Source: WHTB01 sp050699035
GTDB lineage: Bacteria > Actinomycetota > Actinomycetes > Propionibacteriales > Nocardioidaceae
Length of the DNA stretch: 54,774 bases
NCBI GenBank assembly: GCA_050699035.1
Contig: JBOHDE010000002.1
Span: forward strand, 1 to 54,774
Reading direction: 5' to 3'
Shown here one piece after another: positions 49,451 through 54,774 of this stretch (the stretch's first letter is position 1; the number at the start of each line of letters is the position of its first letter). Made by a program: the position numbers and the translations under genes. The notes below the pieces were generated by a model. That model saw only the letters and a program-made list of their open reading frames with translations, did not search any database and was not told the DNA's origin.

Positions 49451-49747
49451 GGCTCGACGACCGGCCGGCGGTCCGCTCCGTGGACGGCGCCGCGCGGCCC
49501 GAGGCGGGTTTTGCGGTCCCCGCCCGCGTATGGGGACCCATCGGCCCCCTGGGCAGCCGCTCTGCGCGACGGTTACGGGCCGCATGGGGCCGCTGTGACG
49601 GCGATGGTCCACAGGTCCCGGCGGTGCCGACCGCGTATAAGGCCCGTGAACGGCTATACTGAGGATTGTCGTAGGGACCGCTCCCGTGCGTCATCAGGAC
49701 CATCGCGCGGGGCGGTTTGTCATGTCTGGTCCACGGAGGTTTCCCGC
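49451..49747 (+). promoter_or_regulatory. gyrB leader and promoter region
   Basis: 297 bp without a gene. TATACT at 49655-49660 is a good -10; no clear -35 lies 17 bases before it. The region upstream is GC-rich with short inverted runs. GGAGG at about 49734-49738 is the gyrB ribosome site. Confidence 0.5.
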
Positions 49748-51814
49748 GTGACGGCTGCTGAAGAGTCAGTACAGACCGACGAGCTCAACGGCGTGGTCCC
49801 CGCGACCTACAACGCGAGCGCGATCCAGGTCCTGGAGGGCCTCGACGCCGTCCGCAAGCGACCGAGCATGTACATCGGCTCGACCGGCGAGCGCGGGTTG
49901 CACCACCTGGTCAACGAGGTCGTCGACAACTCCGTCGACGAGGCCCTGGCCGGCCACTGTGACCGGATCGTGGTGACGATCCTCGCCGACGGCGGGGTGC
50001 GGGTCGAGGACAACGGCCGGGGCATCCCGGTCGACGACCACCCGATCGAGAAGATCCCGGCCGTCACGGTCGTTCTCACGGTGCTGCACGCAGGCGGCAA
50101 GTTCGGTGGCGGCGGTTACAAGGTGTCCGGTGGTCTGCATGGCGTCGGCGTCTCGGTGGTCAACGCGTTGTCGCGGCGCCTCGAGGTCGAGGTCAAGCGG
50201 GACGGCTACCGCTGGACCCAGGAGTTCGAGCTCGGCGTACCCACGGGCGACCTTCGCCGGCGCGAGGCAACCGACGAGACCGGCACCACGACGACGTTCT
50301 GGGCCAGCGACGACATCTTCGAGACGACGGTCTACTCGTTCGAGACGCTGGCCAGCCGGTTCCGTGAGATGGCGTTCCTCAACAAGGGGCTTGAGATCGT
50401 TGTACGCGACGAGCGGCCGAGTGCCGACGGCATCGCCGAGGCCGTCGACGACAACACGGTGCCGGACGAGGTGGACGGAGGCGCCGATGCCGTCACCGGC
50501 GTCGCCACCGGCGGCATCGAGCGCACGTTCAAGTACGACGACGGGCTGATCGACTACGTCGGTCACCTCAACAAGGCCAAGGACCCGGTCCACCGCAGCA
50601 TCATCTCGTTCGAGGCCGACAACACCGAGTCGGGCCTGAGCCTCGAGGTCGCGATGCAGTGGAACATGTCGTTCACCGAGTCGGTCCACACGTTCGCCAA
50701 CACGATCAACACCCACGAGGGCGGGACCCACGAGGAGGGCTTCCGCGCCTCCCTCACCAGCCTGGTCAACGGCTGGGGCGAGGAGTGGGGGATGATCAAG
50801 AAGCGCGAGGACCGGCTGTCCGGCGACGACGTTCGCGAGGGTCTCACCGCGATCGTGTCGATCAAGCTGGCCGAGCCGCAGTTCGAGGGGCAGACCAAGA
50901 CCAAGCTCGGCAACACCGAAGCCAAGTCGTTCGTCCAGAAGGTGGTCAACGACCAGCTCGGCGAGTGGTTCGAGAAGAACCCCGGTGAGGGACGTGACAT
51001 CGTCCGCAAGGGCATCGCCGCGGCGACCGCGCGGGTGGCCGCCCGGAAGGCGCGCGACCTGGCCCGCAACCGCAAGGGACTGCTCGGCGGCGGCGGTCTG
51101 CCCGGCAAGCTGTCCGACTGCCAGTCGACCAACCCCGAAGAGTGCGAGATCTTCATCGTCGAGGGCAACTCCGCCGGCGGCTCGGCCAAGGGTGGCCGCG
51201 ACCCGCGGGTGCAGGCGATCCTGCCGATCCGCGGCAAGATCCTCAACGTCGAGAAGGCCCGCATCGACCGGGTGCTGCAGAACACCGAGGTCCAGGCGAT
51301 CATCTCGGCGCTCGGCACCGGAGTGCACGAGGACTTCGACATCGAGAAGCTGCGGTACCACAAGATCGTGCTGATGGCCGACGCCGACGTCGACGGCCAG
51401 CACATCTCGACCTTGCTGCTCACCCTGCTGTTCCGGTTCATGCGCCAGCTGATCGAGGCGGGCCACGTCTACCTCGCGCAGCCGCCGCTGTTCAAGATCA
51501 AGTGGTCCAACCAGCCGCACGACCTCGCGTACTCCGACCGTGAGCTCGAGGGCCTGCTCGAGACCGGCAAGGCGGCCGGCAAGCGGCTGCCGAAGGAAGC
51601 GCCGATCCAGCGCTACAAGGGTCTCGGCGAGATGAACGACAACGAGCTGTGGGAGACCACGATGGACCCCGCTAACCGGGTGCTCCGTCAGGTCACCCTC
51701 GACGACGCGGCCAACGCCGACGAGATCTTCACCGTGCTGATGGGCGAGGACGTCGAGCAACGGCGGTCGTTCATCCAGCGCAATGCCAAAGACGTGCGTT
51801 TCCTCGATATCTAG
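49748..51814 (+). CDS. gyrB: DNA gyrase subunit B
   Basis: The ATPase subunit of gyrase, which introduces negative supercoils. The 688-residue product has the GHKL ATP site (EVVDNSVDEALAGHCDRI, VRVEDNGRGIPV, GGLHGVGVSVVNALS). The transducer domain follows with QTKTKLGN, and the TOPRIM domain has EGNSAGGSAKGGRDPR and DADVDGQHIST. The C-terminal region carries IQRYKGLGEMNDNELWETTM. GTG start with GGAGG upstream. Confidence 0.97.
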   Translation: MTAAEESVQTDELNGVVPATYNASAIQVLEGLDAVRKRPSMYIGSTGERGLHHLVNEVVDNSVDEALAGHCDRIVVTILADGGVRVEDNGRGIPVDDHPIEKIPAVTVVLTVLHAGGKFGGGGYKVSGGLHGVGVSVVNALSRRLEVEVKRDGYRWTQEFELGVPTGDLRRREATDETGTTTTFWASDDIFETTVYSFETLASRFREMAFLNKGLEIVVRDERPSADGIAEAVDDNTVPDEVDGGADAVTGVATGGIERTFKYDDGLIDYVGHLNKAKDPVHRSIISFEADNTESGLSLEVAMQWNMSFTESVHTFANTINTHEGGTHEEGFRASLTSLVNGWGEEWGMIKKREDRLSGDDVREGLTAIVSIKLAEPQFEGQTKTKLGNTEAKSFVQKVVNDQLGEWFEKNPGEGRDIVRKGIAAATARVAARKARDLARNRKGLLGGGGLPGKLSDCQSTNPEECEIFIVEGNSAGGSAKGGRDPRVQAILPIRGKILNVEKARIDRVLQNTEVQAIISALGTGVHEDFDIEKLRYHKIVLMADADVDGQHISTLLLTLLFRFMRQLIEAGHVYLAQPPLFKIKWSNQPHDLAYSDRELEGLLETGKAAGKRLPKEAPIQRYKGLGEMNDNELWETTMDPANRVLRQVTLDDAANADEIFTVLMGEDVEQRRSFIQRNAKDVRFLDI

Positions 51815-51832
51815 TCCAAAGGCTGACCTCAC

Positions 51833-54437
<2,605 letters not shown>

Positions 54438-54445
<8 letters not shown>

Positions 54446-54774
54446 CCGCCGACGCGACGAGAGCACGCCGCTCGCGCCGCCGAGGCCGCTGGCCGGGGAG
54501 TCGCGGCCGCAGGCCAGCCCGCCCGCAGGTCCGCCTGCTGGGGCGCATGCTGCCCGCGACCAGGCCCCCGAGGACGCTCGCCAGAACGGCGTGCGCCGCG
54601 ACCAGCAGTCACCTCAGCAGCCGCCAGACCCGCGACGACCCCAGTCGCAGCGTCCGCAGACGGGAGAGCGGTCCACGCCACCGCCTGCGGGTCCGCCGCG
54701 GCGACGGCCCGGTGGTCAGCCCGGTGGTCAGCCGGGTGGTCAGTCGGCAGGGCCGCTCGGCGGTGGGCCCCGCC
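54438..54774 (+). CDS. DUF3566-type membrane protein, N-terminal part only
   Basis: 112 codons are visible to the window end. MTDRRRDESTPLAPPRPLAG starts a long Pro/Gln/Gly/Arg-rich disordered segment with GGQPGGQPGGQ repeats at about 54712-54741. Actinobacterial DUF3566 proteins follow gyrA and have such N-termini before two membrane helices. The domain itself is outside the window, so the call rests on position and composition. Confidence 0.65.

Noticed and set aside
54712..54741. GGTGGTCAG repeats at the window end as a regulatory array
   Set aside because: In frame and coding GGQP in a disordered N-terminus typical of the gene after gyrA.

Overview
The window is a gap-interrupted chromosomal contig from a high-GC Gram-positive bacterium (Actinomycetota). 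The evidence is the very high GC content with G/C-ending codons, frequent GTG starts and many 4-base ATGA/GTGA gene overlaps. The gene order is also typical: rpmH, dnaA, dnaN, gnd, recF, DUF721, gyrB, gyrA on one side, and parB, parA, rsmG, jag, yidC, yidD, rnpA on the other. A murJ / pseudokinase / sigM / anti-sigma / trxB / trxA block and a PBP / GT87 / rpsF / ssb block lie further out. The order resembles streptomycetes and Nocardioidaceae-type Propionibacteriales; I cannot name the genus.

Layout. 1-9.7 kb: the start of the rpsF-ssb operon, a small membrane protein, endonuclease IV, an orphan peptide-type ABC binding lipoprotein, a FemX-like ligase with an alanine-racemase-like partner, a GT87 membrane glycosyltransferase and a bifunctional penicillin-binding protein. 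10-19.1 kb: a divergent amino-sugar locus. On the minus strand are an ABC sugar transporter and a DeoR regulator; on the plus strand are a SIS isomerase/deaminase, a ROK kinase, a NagA-type deacetylase, a PfkB kinase and a class II aldolase. Together these match the N-acetylgalactosamine (Aga/tagatose) route, fed by an ABC importer. 19.2-24.2 kb: PadR regulator with inositol-1-phosphate synthase, then an ArsR-type regulator with two MFS transporters. 24.3-35.1 kb: CCA-adding enzyme diverging from DUF6049, MurJ, pseudokinase, SigM, anti-sigma factor, thioredoxin reductase and thioredoxin, then a GNAT protein with a 46-residue membrane peptide. 35.2-43.1 kb: aminotransferase, a Ddl-like ligase, the ParAB partition genes with two parS sites, and the RsmG-Jag-YidC-YidD-RnpA-RpmH block. 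43.1-54.8 kb: the origin of replication flanking dnaA, sliding clamp, 6-phosphogluconate dehydrogenase, RecF, DUF721/DciA, gyrase B and A, and the start of a DUF3566 protein.

The most interesting material is non-coding. (1) Two 84-bp intergenic elements, 8.6 kb apart, fold into the same two-hairpin structure with compensatory changes. (2) Matched 13-bp palindromes sit on the -10 boxes of both divergent promoters of the amino-sugar locus. (3) A 55-base hairpin lies across the 3' end of the ROK kinase gene just before nagA. (4) A SigR-type promoter with exact GGAAT-18-GTT spacing precedes trxBA. (5) Nested palindromes overlap the predicted leaderless promoter of the ArsR-type gene. (6) parS sites are placed in or beside coding sequence. 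I saw no CRISPR array, insertion sequence, prophage, tRNA or rRNA gene. A 100-N gap (40905-41004) falls inside jag at a tandem repeat.
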